This document shows, piece by piece, positions 1-12,508 of a stretch of DNA of 64,000 nt. Where the stretch lies: the NCBI RefSeq assembly GCF_047948215.1, contig NC_134461.1:87726245-87790244 (forward strand), given 5' to 3'. Every line of letters begins with the position of its first letter. Within the stretch, counting starts at the first letter, position 1. The DNA is from Lycorma delicatula (taxonomy: Eukaryota; Arthropoda; Insecta; Hemiptera; Fulgoridae). Position numbers and translations under genes: made by a program. The notes beneath the pieces were generated by a model. It was not told the DNA's origin. It worked only from the letters and a program-made list of their open reading frames with translations, and did not search any database.

Positions 1-340
1 TTAAAATAAAATAAAATTAAAATTAAATTAAATAACTAAACTTAAACTTAAATTGGTTTATAACTAAACTTAAATAATAAATCTGATGGTAGTAGAATGA
101 CGGATTCAATCGACAGTATGTAAAAAAAAATGTATGAACAACTTTATCTACAGCAACAAATAAGTACAAAAAAAGTAGGAAAAGTGTTAAATTTTGTCTA
201 TCTTATTTTAAGGAAATATTATTGAACATTTTATTGCAGAATGAAATAACATATTGCGGCAATAGAACTGAGACCTGTAGTCACAATTTATTGTGTTCTA
301 CCTTTCCTTAAATAATACAGAACCTATTATGCGTATCACA

Positions 341-341
<1 letters not shown>

Positions 342-400
<59 letters not shown>
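342..400. repeat. (CA)n then (TA)n microsatellite
   Basis: About 25 CA units followed by a short TA run and a T-run. Confidence 0.95.
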
Positions 401-401
<1 letters not shown>

Positions 402-1255
402 TTTTTTTGAAATTATAAAATCAAAGATAATCGCGAATTTAATCTTGTACAGGAAACAGATGAATGTACACAATAAAAAGTACTTTTTCTAATTAATAAA
501 CCTTAATTTTTATTTCCTCAAATAATACATAAAAAAAATCAAAGGATGTAATTATGATAATGTATTATGAATATTATGTGAATTATATAAATACTAACAG
601 ATTCTAATACCAGTAATTAAAAAAGGAACCCTTTTTATAAATATAGAATGCATAAAGTACAGAAGCATCAACACAAAGTGCCTGTTTTATGTGATGCATC
701 TATATACACATTAATTATAAATATATATATAAACCCGTACCTAAAAGCGCGCCAAACCTAAACAGGTAAAACCCATTCAGATAAAGAATGAAGTTTAATT
801 ATATTCTAAACACGACACAAAGAAATATTAACTACAAATATAATAATAGATTTCAAGAATTTAATTTCAAAGAAAAAGATTACTTTGTACTGATCCAAAA
901 AATGTCTTTCTACTGATCCACCATATATTATAATGAATTTTAAATCCATTCTTTCAAAGTTCAATTCGGCAAGAGAACAACGTTTCTAACATAATTTTTT
1001 CGCTCATTTAGCTTAAGAAAGGAAATACATTTAAAAACTATGGCTTGTAATATTTAGAAAAATAAATTCTACACGAATGAGGAAAAACAGCCGAATAACG
1101 CTAAAATTAATTATAAAAATTAGATATATATTTTTTATTTTCATAAAATAAAAAAATTACTACTCGTAATTTAACAGAACTGCTTGTTTTCAGATCACAA
1201 GTAAAACAATACTCGAACATGTTTTATCAAAACAAAATTTCAAGCTGATTAAAAG

Positions 1256-1312
1256 AGCTGACAACACAGTAGTTTCTGCAATTACAAGCTGACAACACAC
1301 TAGTTTCTGCTG
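1256..1312. repeat. Two tandem ~31-bp units
   Basis: agctgacaacacagtagtttc.. at 1256-1286 is followed by agctgacaacacactagtttc.. at 1287-1312, with two mismatches over the shared part. Confidence 0.75.
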
Positions 1313-1394
1313 CACGGCTTACACACACAATTTAATTAAAAATATTTATCATTTTATTTAATTTTAATATTTTTTCGGTTACTTAATTCAATGA

Positions 1395-2110
1395 TTTTAA
1401 GTAGAACGCGCGTACCGTATTTAATTCGCGCGGGTGTGGCGGTACTAGCGGCGACGGTCAGCTCTAACTAAATTAATGTAATCTCACAACTTAGTTGTCG
1501 CATATATGGCCGGCGAGAGTTAACGCACAAGGTACCGAATCAACCTAGCGATCAAGTTCGAGACCCAGCCAGACCGAGTTACTTTTTTACACATTAAATA
1601 TTATTTATTTATTTAATTGTACCGCTCACCTGTGACGTCACAACATAACAGACGACTACAACAGTATTTTTTGGGGTGGGTGGTGCGATTTTGCAAAAAG
1701 TTTTTTGCAAATATTGATATTTTTTAATTAACAAATGTGTTTAAAAAAATATGGCCTTAATTAGACGAAATCTCGAAATACTGTGGAAGACCTTGCTCTA
1801 CAGCCGACCTCTTTGACTCGATAATTTAACGGCATCAATGCCTCATATATAAAAGTAACCTGACCAAGTTCGGTCAAAATCGGTCAAGTAGTTCTGAAGA
1901 TATAAGGTGATAAAAAAAATGGCCAACAACGAACATACACACATGTACATACGAACATTAACATCCAGAAAATTTTCATACGGTTTTTTGGTTGTTTTGG
2001 GTTCCTTAGGTATCAAAACTTCAAAAGTGAAAACTGCATATGCCCAAATTGGACCGACTACAATACTTTCCCTTCTAGAGCTATAGCTCTATCTAGACGG
2101 AAAAGTAAAC
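1395..2110 (+). repeat. Unclassified repeat-like block
   Basis: A GC-richer start (cgcgcgtaccg, tcgcgcgggtgtggcgg), then transposon-style text (ttcggtcaaaatcggtcaagtagttctg) and a 14-bp perfect palindrome agagctatagctct at 2077-2090. Only one copy lies in the window, so its status as a mobile element is inferred from style alone. Confidence 0.3.
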
Positions 2111-4216
2111 TAATCAAAACTAACATTAAAAAGAATTTCACTCAATTTATAGTAACAACTTTTTCAATAAAGTTTTAAAATCAAAAGCGGGAGCCTGGCT
2201 GATTTTGTCAGATACTTCTCACCTTGAGGATGTAAATCCTCAATTTGGGAAGGATTGGACGGGATTTCTCAAGAAAACTTGAGCTTTTTTTCATGATTTT
2301 GTCTAATTTTTCAAGTACGGTAGGTATATCATAAAATATAAAAAGAATGAATGATTATCTATAAAATATAGAACAGCAGTTTTCAAGAAACATGGTTCCC
2401 CCAGTCGTAGGATTCGTATCCCTATAGTAGCATATTTTGATATCCAGTGACTTCAGCTACCTAATGTGAATGTTATAGATGTACATACTTGGGAACGATG
2501 AAGTTTGTTTTACAACTCACTCATCCCTCTTATTATATAAACTTTTACTTCTTTTTATTACTTTTATCATTGGATAAATATAATGAAAATCTTTCTACGT
2601 GGGATTGGTAAGGAGAATTAAAGGCTTTGAACTCTACCGGCTTCTTGCTACTTAAATATTCGTACAGTTTGTCAAAGTTATCCAAGCGTATATTACGGTC
2701 TTAGAAAATATTATTTTTTATGCCTTTGGCCGAGTTACATCTAGCGAGTAAAGATACATAGAAAGAGGGTGGGTGCTTATAGTATGCAGTAGTAGGAGAA
2801 AGGTGGTAACTTAAGGTATGCAAGGTCACGGAGATTGAGTAAATCTCCTTCGTTTACAAGTCTATGCGTAACCGACCTCTAACCTATCGACACTTTACAG
2901 ACCACAATCACTTACCACAAGCCATATACTATCCCTAGCGGCAATTACAATCGAAGAATTTTGACGAACTGTATATACTCATAAATTGCTTTTTTAAAGA
3001 AAATTTGTCTCATAACCATTTTATAAATGTTTTACTACATCCAGAAATAAATATTTCTTGGTGTTGTGTATTAAAAACAATAACAACACGAAATTTCACC
3101 GATTTGCAAGTATTTTTAAGCAAAACCAATGTATTTCCAGCCAATGTAGTTCCTAGTAATTTTTACTAAATGTTACGTGAAAAACCAATTCTAAAAGGAT
3201 AAAAATTAAAATAACTGGAGACTTTTTATTGTTACATACAAAACATCAACTTAAAACAATGCAGTATTATTATTATTATTATTAAATTATGGGTAAAAGT
3301 CCTTTCCAATTAATTTCCCTTTCAAATTAATATATACTTTTCTTCCCCAGCATCAAAAAATTATCGTTTTACTTTTTACAACGCGCGGGCGCACACAGAC
3401 GCATCACACACACGCACACAGCCACTGAGGTTTCAGTATGTCTCAACATTTTTAATAAATATTATAAAATATAAAACACAGATGTAAAAAATTAAAAAAA
3501 ACAAGCAGAGAGAATTGTTATTTGATGTTTAAAAAAATCGCAATGTACAAGAAACATTAACATCAATATATATTCAATAAAAAAAATAATACTGCAGTAA
3601 CACTCTTTCTAACTGGCAATTCGCCCGACACACAAAACAGCAATAGACAATATTAATATAATAAAATTAAAAAAAAAAGGAAAAAATATACGAATGAAAA
3701 CGCTAACACTGGACATATAAAAGAAACAAAACAGACGTCTAGGCCATACATCGCAACACAATAAAATATTATTTATTGTTAAAAATAAAAATCAAAAGTT
3801 TTTGTACAAAAAATAATTACACATATATTAATAAACCTATTGTATTCTTTTTTAACTTGTACGTAACATTATTAATAGTACGCAAACCAAAACGTAATTT
3901 TTAATTGAAAAAAAAAAACTTATATAATAAAACCCTATATAATAAATCTTCGTTTACAAGTAACTTTACAAAATCCAACCCTTAATATTACTGCTTTATC
4001 GGCTGTTACAGAATACGAGTATTCGTACAACGGAAGCAACATGTTTTAATGACAAAAAGACGGCAAAAATTGGCCTCCTCCAGGATCTTTTAATTTTTCG
4101 ACGTTTAAGGAATAATCTTGATGGCATAGGCTGTAACATCTCTTTTAAGTACAAAAATACTAAACGCCTAGAAAATATTAAACATTAATAATATATTTGA
4201 ATAGTTGTATTAGCGC
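2111..4216. other. AT-rich non-coding
   Basis: No gene seen. Contains a small hairpin (ggagattgagtaaatctcc, about 2829-2847), a (TTA)n run at about 3265-3285 and a CG/CA-rich patch at about 3380-3425. Confidence 0.55.
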
Positions 4217-4326
4217 CTTTCTTTTTCTGTTTATCCTCCGGAACCACCGTAAGGTATTACATCAGAGAATGAAATGTATGAATGAAAATAAATGTAATCT
4301 TGGACAGCCTCAGGTCGATCATTCCT

Positions 4327-5330
4327 AGCCCATCGCGCTGGTCTAGTAGTTAACACGTCATTGCAAAACAGCTGATTTCGAAGTCGAGAGTTCCACGGTT
4401 CAAATCCTAGTAAAAGCAGTTACTTTTATACGGATTTGAATACTAGATCGTGGATACCGGTGTTCTTTGGTGATTGAGTTTCAATTAATAACACATTTCA
4501 GGAATAGTCAACCTGAGGCTGTACAAGACTACAGTTCATTTACACTCATACATATCATCCTCATAAGTTAATACCTTACGGTGGTTCCGAAGGCTAAACA
4601 GAAAAATCTGATGTGGACACCACATGACATCACTTGTACGCTATTAAATTAAATATACACATTTTTTAAAACGAAAAGTAGATAAAATTTTATTTCATTA
4701 ATAACTTCTGATATTTTTTTTAATTGCAATTATTGAATTATTATTTATCGTAAAAATATCTTTACAATCAGTGGTTAATAATCATTAATAAATCAATATA
4801 ATTAAATTTAAAAAAAAGTTAAAAAAAGGAGATGAAGTCTGATTCGAACCGATGTGTCGTTCCCTTGTAATATCCAAATATTTCATTAATTAAAATTTTA
4901 TTTGGCTATAACTTTTGAACCTTTTGATACCTTTTGAACCTTTTGAACTTTTGATAATAAGTACCACTTATTATGATATAGCGTTTAAAAAAACTCTAAA
5001 TGAGAGCTTATTATGCAGTTAAGAAAAATTCAAATATCCAGATTTTTTGAATTTTGGGCATTTTTGGACACTTTTGGTTCAGTCGATCGCAATCAAAAGA
5101 GAAGATATACAACTAGATATAACAACAGTCCTAAGTTCAAAATTTCAGCTAATACGGCTAATCGTTTTTCAGTTAAGTGAGATACATACGTACGTACAGA
5201 CGTCACGCCGAAACTAGTCAAAATGGATTCAGGGATGATCAAAATGGATATTTCCGTTGAAATCTGAAAATCGAAATTTTTCGCAATCATAACACTTTCT
5301 TTACTTCGTACAAGGAAGAAAAAAAGAGAG
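4327..5330 (+). mobile_element. SINE-1 copy (plus), inserted in another SINE-1 and itself interrupted
   Basis: The plus-oriented SINE runs 4327-4606. It has an A box (tggtctagtagtt), a B box (ggttcaaatcc), the body, and the tail motif ending ggctaaacagaaaa. Its A-rich tail resumes at 5316-5330 after the 4607-5315 element. The 15-bp duplication aggtcgatcattcct flanks the whole unit, so this SINE inserted first and its tail was hit later. Confidence 0.8.
4607..5315 (-). mobile_element. Hairpin-ended ~700-bp element, copy A1
   Basis: Minus-oriented copy of a non-autonomous family with five copies in the window. Read in its forward sense it begins TTGTACGAAGTAAA and ends ATGTGGTGTCCACATCAGA. It contains a self-complementary cttTGGATTTTGG-type block and a Pol III B-box-like ggttcgaatc. 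It is inserted in the tail of the 4327 SINE. No coding capacity; short open frames across this family are repeat sequence, not genes. Confidence 0.75.
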
Positions 5331-5480
5331 AGGTCGATCATTCCTGAGATGTGTGGTTAATGGAAACCCAACACCAAAGAACACGAGTATCCACAATTTA
5401 GTATTCAAATCCGAATAAAAGTAAGTAAGTGCCTTCCTTTACTAGGATTTTAACTTCAGAACTCTCGACTGGCGCGTCTT

Positions 5481-7282
5481 ATTATTTCATAAGAATAATT
5501 AACCCCCCCCCCCACCCAAGAAATTTGCAGTGATAGCTTAAGAGATATTAAAGGTATTAATCATTAAATTTTAAAAAATGGATGAGGGTGGGAATATATT
5601 ACAAGTCTTGGATTTTTTAGGAAAATTTTACTCCTGTGTGATTCCTAATTTATTAAAAATTGTAATACCATAGGAAATAGATCGCACGGATTTCCGAGTA
5701 AGTTAAAAAAGTTCTGAATGGAAAATTTAAAAGGCTGAAAAAAAAACTTGAAATTTTACTTATTTTTAAACTTTAAATTATTATTTTTACTTCAACTTTT
5801 ACTTTTTCAACTTATCAACTCACATACTTATTCTTTAATATTTGAGGAATTAAATAGGAAGGAATAGATAAAAGCGTTATCATCGCTTATTACCAAGAAT
5901 TTGGAGCAATAAAACCTAACCAAAATTAGGAATTGTAAAATCTATTTTTTTACTATATCAATATATCTTAAACTTTTTTTGCTTTTTTTAAATTAAACAC
6001 TTTCAGTGTTGATTTTTAAACTTTAACAAAAGGTAAGTTAAAAGACATAGTATAAATTTGTGTATCGAAGGCAAATTGAACCATTATTTTTTAAATCCAT
6101 AACACTATAATTTTATCTTAGATGTTTTAATTACACTTCATTTGCTTAAACGCTTTCGGCAGGCTCAAACCCGAAGTTTGAGCATGGAAATATGAAATTA
6201 ATTTTTATAGGTATGATAAAATTCCATCTGTGACGGGATTCGAACCAAGGAAATCATGGATGATAATTCACCAGAAAATCATTTGTGTTTTCATTAATCA
6301 ATAACGTTAAATATTTTGACAAATATGGAACAGATAAACTTTTGATAATGATTACATAAATTGGTTTTGATTAACAATTTACAAATCATAAGATGGTGCG
6401 AAACCAAGAAAGCGCTCGGTTTTTTTTTTCAACTAACCGATCAGTTCACAACTTATAATAGTTGTAAGATAATTAATGGTAAGTTGTAACTTAAAAATTT
6501 TGTCATATTTTTTTAACGCAATTTTTTTTTTTAATTTTTCTTTCATTATATAAATAATCATATATAAAATTGTCATACAAGTAAAAAATAAACTTCAAAT
6601 TATAAAATTGAGTAAAGGATTAAAATTCTAAGATTTATACTCTACAGGTAAAGTTCAGTATCATGGCTTCTTTTTTATTCAGTTTTTGGAAGTTTTCCAA
6701 AGAAAGAATGTTTTACGAGGAAAGGAAGCAATAAATACTTCAGATATTATGATCTGTTACACAATGATAATTTACATTTTATTTATAGCGGTCGCTAACC
6801 TCACTCATACTCAAGGTATCAAAGTAACTACGTACTGTATTTTCATTAATAATTTTGTGTAATTTTTTTCCCTATCGAGTGAGTAAAGGCACAGTATGTA
6901 TTTCGTTGCTTATTGTAACAAAGAGTACGTTAATTTGTTGGATTAAACTTCTTTCCTATTCTTTCAGATGATTGTGACACATAGAATGAGTAGTCACAGC
7001 TGCTTTCTCTGGAAGTAATGATGTCCATTTACACTATGTTCCTGGAGTAAACAGACCGAAGGGGACGCTTACAGGGCTAAATATCAAGTATGTAGCGGAG
7101 ATCTTACGATGCTGATATGTAATAGTATAATCGAATCAAGAAGGCAATGAGGAAATAATTTGCTCCTCATTTTCTCTAATAAGTCCCACGTAGGATTGCT
7201 TACTATCCTTGAAAATGGGTATAACATTTTCAGAAGTCATTTATGACTTCTTTTATTTTTTACAGTATTTTAATTCATCAAA
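5481..7282. other. AT-rich non-coding
   Basis: A C-run at about 5503-5513 and a 9-bp hairpin AGAAGTCAT/ATGACTTCT at 7232-7251. No gene or repeat match seen. Confidence 0.55.
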
Positions 7283-7698
7283 AGTCTAAATTTATTGTAC
7301 TAAAAACAGTTGGTTTTAAATTTTTACAAATTCATAACATTTTTCTGTTTGTTTTGTTTTTAGCAATAAAAATTGATTTTTTCTGTTTTTCAAATTTTAT
7401 TGCATAAATTTTCTACAAGTTGTAACAATAAAATTTATCCATTAATTACTAGTCATTTAATAAAGTTATTGTACTTCAACCTAAAAAAAAGCATGTTTTG
7501 TGACCAAATTTTTACGTTTTACGTTGGATATCACGAAAATGATGTAATATATAGTTCTGGGACTGCTTTAATCGATTTTCCAGGTCTAAAAACTTAACCT
7601 TAACTCGGTAACAGAGTTTTCGGATAAATGTTTGTATGAACCGAACGTTTTTCCTTATTTCAAGCTCTAGTTCCTAAATTACTTCCCTTTCCTCCTGA

Positions 7699-7701
<3 letters not shown>
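7283..7701 (+). mobile_element. Solitary arm of the 20.1-kb long-TIR transposon family
   Basis: Matches the right arm at 21113-21575 and, reverse-complemented, the left arm: ctaaatttattgtactaaaaacag, gtcatttaataaagttattgtacttcaa, cagttctgggac, and near the outer end ccttatttcaag and tttcctcctgaatca. About 200 bp in the middle is deleted. It ends against the (TA)n tract at 7704. The 74-codon frame at 7373-7597 is repeat, not a gene. Confidence 0.7.

Positions 7702-7703
<2 letters not shown>

Positions 7704-7746
<43 letters not shown>
7704..7746. repeat. (TA)n microsatellite
   Basis: About 21 TA units lying between the solitary transposon arm and the mariner relic. Confidence 0.95.
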
Positions 7747-7752
<6 letters not shown>

Positions 7753-7834
7753 CCGAAAGAATACATCAAAAAAGAAATTTTTTTTAAATCATTACTTTTA
7801 TTTGTAATTGGATAAAATATGTTTAATTTTTCAA

Positions 7835-8398
7835 CATCTAGACGCTTCTAAATCTACTAACTCTACGCGCTTAGCCCACCTTTTTCTCAGGTTTTTTAAT
7901 TCATTCGTGGAAAAACTTTTCGTTCGATGCACAGCCAATTTTAGACCGTTTCCATGATTTCATCAGAACCACAAAAATGATTCCCTCGCATCTCTTCTTT
8001 CAATGGACTAAAAAAATTAAAATCGTATGGTACCAGATTAGGACTAAACGGTGGATATCCAGTTGCTCAAAACCATTATCAAGAAACCGAAGAATGTTTT
8101 TGTTACAGAATGTCGAGCATTATACGTAAGCAAAATTACACCTTTTGAAAGTTTACCGCACCTTTTAAACTTGATTTTTGCCGTAAGTGATCGTTAATAG
8201 TTCACGCTAGTTTTCACTATTCGTAGTTTCAACTGTTGATGTGAAGCGATAAAGAACTGGATCATTCATATTCCAAAATATCATTATCACTAACTTTTCT
8301 GCAAATGTGTCTGAATCTTTTTGTTTAAAGATGAAAGATGTTGTCAGACTAAACTTGTTCATTCTTCGGTTCAAAGTGATGGATCCATGTCTCATTAA
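7835..8398 (-). pseudogene. Decayed mariner (SETMAR-like) transposase fragment
   Basis: Reading the minus strand across frames gives recognisable mariner blocks in the right order: NETWIHHFEPKNE (canonical DETWIHHFEP), then FWNMNDPVLYRFT, TYNARHSVTKT (canonical HDNARPH...), PPFSPNLVPYDFNFFSPLKE (canonical YSPDLAPSDFHLF), and GNHFCGSDEIMETV. All three catalytic aspartates of the D,D34D triad are replaced (D to N, D to Y, D to N), and frameshifts and stops break the frame. The N-terminal DNA-binding part is absent. A 45-bp piece holding the first catalytic block is duplicated at 9519-9563. Family assignment comes from remembered mariner motifs; it is certainly inactive. Confidence 0.8.
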
Positions 8399-9563
8399 AC
8401 GTTATTATTAAGATATTAATTATCAGGTTCACAGTTTTGAATGGCAGAGTTATTACTAGGAGAATAATTCAATTTGAAATAGACAATAGTTTATTTTTGA
8501 ATTCAATGAGGAATATATTAAGAGATTTTTGATGAAGTATAAATGATAAGAAACATTTCAAAAGCAAACTAGTATGAAGCAGGAGAGCTTTCGTGAAGAA
8601 AAATCTGCTAGTAAAGATGAAAGAAATTCTGAAAAGATTTATCTGGTTTAGAATAATTCAGTAGTCTTGTTTTATAAAACAAACATTTTAAAATTTAGAA
8701 AATATGTCAAAAGTAAATCCTTTACACTTTTTATTCAAATTCTTTAACAGATTTTTATTTAAATGATAAATTTCAATATATTGAAATATTTTAATATTTA
8801 TTTTAGTGCATTTTTACATTAAAGTTTCATTATCAAAAATCATATCTCTGCTAAAGCATTACTCCAGTACAGGTTTTATAAAAAAATATTTAATAAATAT
8901 TTCTGCCAAGACATTCTTTAATAAACCACCACCTAATCAATTAAGGACTCTCATTTGAAAGAAGGAATCATATTAGATTCATCCTCCGGCTCTAAATATT
9001 TATTAAGCAAAACTGCATATTTTCCTCCACGGTTTGAAAATTTCTTTCAAACCTAATATTTAATCTATTAAATTTTAGTTATATCAAATTTTATCAACTA
9101 TCAAAACAGCATATCCCTCAATAGCAGAATGGCGAGTAATTCTTCACTTTTAAATTTATAATGACATTTATTTATAACATATTTTAAATATTTAATATGT
9201 AATATTAATATTAATATTAATATTTAATATATTTTAAATATTTTTAATATTTAATATTTTAAATTTTTATATGTTTTATAATAAGATGCTCTGCTAAGTT
9301 GTGTCGTCATAATGTTGTAATGATATCACAAAATGACTACACAATAAACTGATCACTGTCAACTATATCATGAGGTGTTTTTAATGATCATAATGAGGGG
9401 GAGGGGTAATCAAATCAATGAACTTTATAACTGTTGAAAGCGCTCACATCTTATAGGTGTATAATATAGTTACTGGTTTTACTCCACCACTTGGGTTGGA
9501 TCCATGTCTCCATGAACTTGATGGATCCATGTCTCATTAAACGTTATTATTAAGATATTAATT
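8378..9563. repeat. 45-bp direct repeat 1.1 kb apart, from a mariner catalytic segment
   Basis: tgatggatccatgtctcatt and the next 25 bases are identical at 8378-8421 and 9519-9563. A shorter copy (tggatccatgtctc) also lies at 9497-9510. The intervening DNA is AT-rich with (TTAATA)n-like sequence at about 9180-9270 and no gene. Confidence 0.75.
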
Positions 9564-11595
9564 TACTTCATTTCGCAAAGTTTCAAAAGCTCCTGCGAAA
9601 CTTTTAAACTATTATTACAACAAATACTATACTATTACAACAGATAGGGAAATAAAAATGTCCCTTTACTTTTTGATCTTTCCATCGTAATACATATCTT
9701 TAATTTAGAAAAGAAGAAATATGAGTAAAACAAGAAATGCTTTTATTTTGTAAATTTCAAACTAAAACTCAATTTTAAGTAAACTTATTGTATATTCTTT
9801 TAGAGGGAAATTTCTTTCCTAGTCATTCATATCCTTATATTATGTTTATTTTTTGTTTTTTCTGTTAAAAATGTAATTCAAATAGTTTTAAACAATGATA
9901 ACAGAACATTTTGTGTTCATTAACTTTTATCCTGATTTATTCAAAGAAATAGTACATATTAGAAATTCTAAAAATGTTAACCATCAACTCATAAATATTT
10001 ATAGGCTTGAATTTTTCTTAATAAAGAACTTGATATTTTAATTCAAGAGCAACATTATAATTCACAAACAGTAATCCAATTACTACGTATTTTCGTATTT
10101 ATTTATGAAGCTGCGTAATTTATCACCAACGCTACAACAACTCTATCGTGAGGAAACAACAAATTTTTCTTTTCATAATACCAAACATCCCTTTTCCCTT
10201 TTACATAAGAAAAGTGTACATCTCACTTAAATTATAAAAGAAATAATTTACATCAAACGATGAAGTGTAAATGATTTTGATTCGTACATAATAAAAAATA
10301 TATACTGATATTATGAAATAAGTTTTTTAAAAATGTTACTATAATAAACAGCCTTTATAAACATTTTTTTTTTAAGTATATAAAGTACTTAGTGTAACGG
10401 GACACCGTTAGGTATTGCTTCAGAGGATGAGATGAATGTTTTTTTGTGCAGCGTGTGAAAATATCATGCCTGACCGAAATTCAAACGCAGGACCTCCGGA
10501 TGAAAGGCCGGAGCCTTTATATACTTAGAAAACAACTTATTAACGAAGATGAAATATATGAATTGTTAAGTAATGAATAGGAAGCGATAGATAATAGCCG
10601 ATGAAGAAAAGGAAACGTATATAGAAAGTTATTCTATTGTATAAACACAAAACCGTTTAACTAATTGAAAAACACTGTTGTCGATTTTGCTTTTGATAAC
10701 TGTCCAAGCAGGATCGTGTTTTAAATCGATTTTTTAACACTTTTCCATGTATTTGTGATGCCGTTATACTTAAACAGTCATTGTTGTTAACAACAATTTT
10801 TCATAAAGATTTTCCGTTTCCAAATGGTGGCCATATCTTTCCTGCAAAAGGAATGTAAGTGATGCGAGGTAGAAGGAAAGTTCCTGTTGCCAAACCAACG
10901 CAACTGACAAATGAACTTCCGCTCACTTTAGTTACGACTATAACCTCACTTACCTATTTCCAGGATGACTCTCAACAACTAAAGATTAAACAATCCAATC
11001 TTTCACATTTAATTCCGTTTTTAAGTTAAACATTTGTCTCTGAGAAAGTTCTTCAACTATTACACAGAATTATCGTATACTTTCTTAGTATACGATAATA
11101 AAATACTTCCTCATACGGTGGCTTTAGATAAACTTATTTTTTATCGTTTTCCACTTGGATGTAAAAGTACAATTCACAAAAAATTTTAAAATGAAAAATA
11201 TTTTGATAGACATGTCAAAAATATTAGATAGATCTGTCCTTTTCAACGGCCATTATTCAGCGATGCTTAACATCCTTAGAAAGAGTGTTTACGATATTGT
11301 TAATAGAAAAAAAATATTTGGAACTGACTATACCATACAAATTCAATTACGATTGAAAATTTCATTTTTTAATGTATCTTCAATCTGAATTTATTAATTG
11401 ATTTCTTTGTTTTGTTTGATTTCTAAAATCAGTACAATATGAGCGAGGTCTATTGTTCAAAAAACCTATTGGTGAATTATGTAACACGAAGTTGGCATTT
11501 TACAAAGAATAGATGATATTTTAAGTCTTTGCTTTCAGGTTGGAAAGCTTGAGGCTTAGTTGATATAAATTTTGTTTTTAGTTCTTTTATGAATT
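9564..11595. other. AT-rich non-coding with one SINE-2 fragment
   Basis: Apart from the SINE-2 piece at 10391-10514 I see no supported feature. A 77-codon frame at 11155-11388 has no recognisable domain and ordinary AT-driven composition. Confidence 0.5.
10391..10514 (-). mobile_element. SINE-2 fragment (minus)
   Basis: On the minus strand: ggcctttcatccggaggtcc, a mutated B box, ggtcaggcatg, then the shared tail catcctctgaagcaatacctaacgg. Flanked by AAGTATATAAAG (10374-10385) and its exact reverse complement CTTTATATACTT (10515-10526), an inverted rather than direct flank. Confidence 0.7.
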
Positions 11596-12135
11596 ACTAG
11601 CATCCCATCCTCGTCGCGGCTTCGTCCGCATAATATGGTTACACTTGCGTTTCCGACGAGGTCAATTTTTTATTTTATTTTACGTCTTTTAGTCAAGTAA
11701 ACGGAAGCAGGTGCAGCCAGTCGTGTAGCACATACAGTAAGAGCAAAAATCGAAATTCAAAAAACTCGAAAATTTTTTTAGATATTTATCAGAAAAGTAA
11801 TTACTTTTTAGTATTAGTACAGTCGGAAATATGGTAAATTTGCAAGAACTGTTCAAAATTATTTCACCTTTCAATATCGATTTTTGAAAAATCTAGAAAT
11901 TGATTTTTAAATATTCCCATGAAAATTACACACATCAAAAATAAAGTTGATATCTTCATTTGTTACAGAGAAATTTCAAAAATGGTAAAATTAATTATTA
12001 CGCCATTTTAACCCTTAAAACTCGGAATTTAATGTCTAATGACGGAATTTAGTGTCCATTTACACCATAAGAAGAACATGTACACAAATTCTCTAAAACC
12101 TATCTTTACTAGTTTTTGCTGATCACTGAATATGA
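11596..12135 (+). mobile_element. Repeat family C, copy 1
   Basis: Begins tagcatcccatcctcgtcgcgg and cttcgtccgc, then a body with aaaactcgaaa and gatatttat..aaaattacacacatc, and ends ttttgctgatcactga. Shares order and motifs with copies at 12509, 28068 and 28860. No coding capacity; the small minus-strand frame at 11689-11874 is repeat sequence. Confidence 0.65.
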
Positions 12136-12340
12136 ATCGCTCAATATTGTTTTATAAATAGAGATTAACGTTTCCCGTTGTGGTATTGCTCGCGATATCC
12201 GTAATCAGAATTTGAACATGAATACAAAAATTAATTGGTCAACGCCAAGCTCTTTTTTAATTATAAATATTCAGTAACTGAGTAATTCAAAAATACAAAC
12301 TATTTGGCAGGATACGTATAATTTGGTAGGATGGTTGATG

Positions 12341-12341
<1 letters not shown>

Positions 12342-12413
<72 letters not shown>

Positions 12414-12508
12414 GTACAGGATTTTGTAGGATGGTTGATTATAAATATATATATGTGTGTGTGGGGGGTGCGCGCAAGCACGCGCGCGCGCGTGTGTGTG
12501 TGTGTGTG
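12342..12508. repeat. Compound (AC)n(AT)n ... (AT)n(GT)n(GC)n(GT)n tract
   Basis: (AC)n at 12342-12390, (AT)n to 12412, about 30 bp of unique sequence, then atatatgtgtgtgt, a G-run, gcgcgcaagcacgcgcgcgc and (GT)n up to 12508. ttNgtaggatggttgat occurs before each half (about 12322 and 12423). The 70-88-codon frames across it are simple-sequence translation. Confidence 0.95.

Larger units (their letters stand above)
1..1394. other. AT-rich non-coding
   Basis: A low-complexity TTAAA-type start, the CA tract and the 31-bp tandem units described separately. Nothing else recognisable on either strand. Confidence 0.6.
4217..5480 (-). mobile_element. SINE-1 copy (minus), split by a nested insertion at 4327-5330
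   Basis: 3' part at 4217-4326, middle and 5' part at 5331-5480, all in minus orientation. The two parts join at aggtcgatcattcct, which is present at both 4312-4326 and 5331-5345 and is the target-site duplication of the element that landed inside. The tRNA-like head is truncated at about 5470. Confidence 0.8.
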
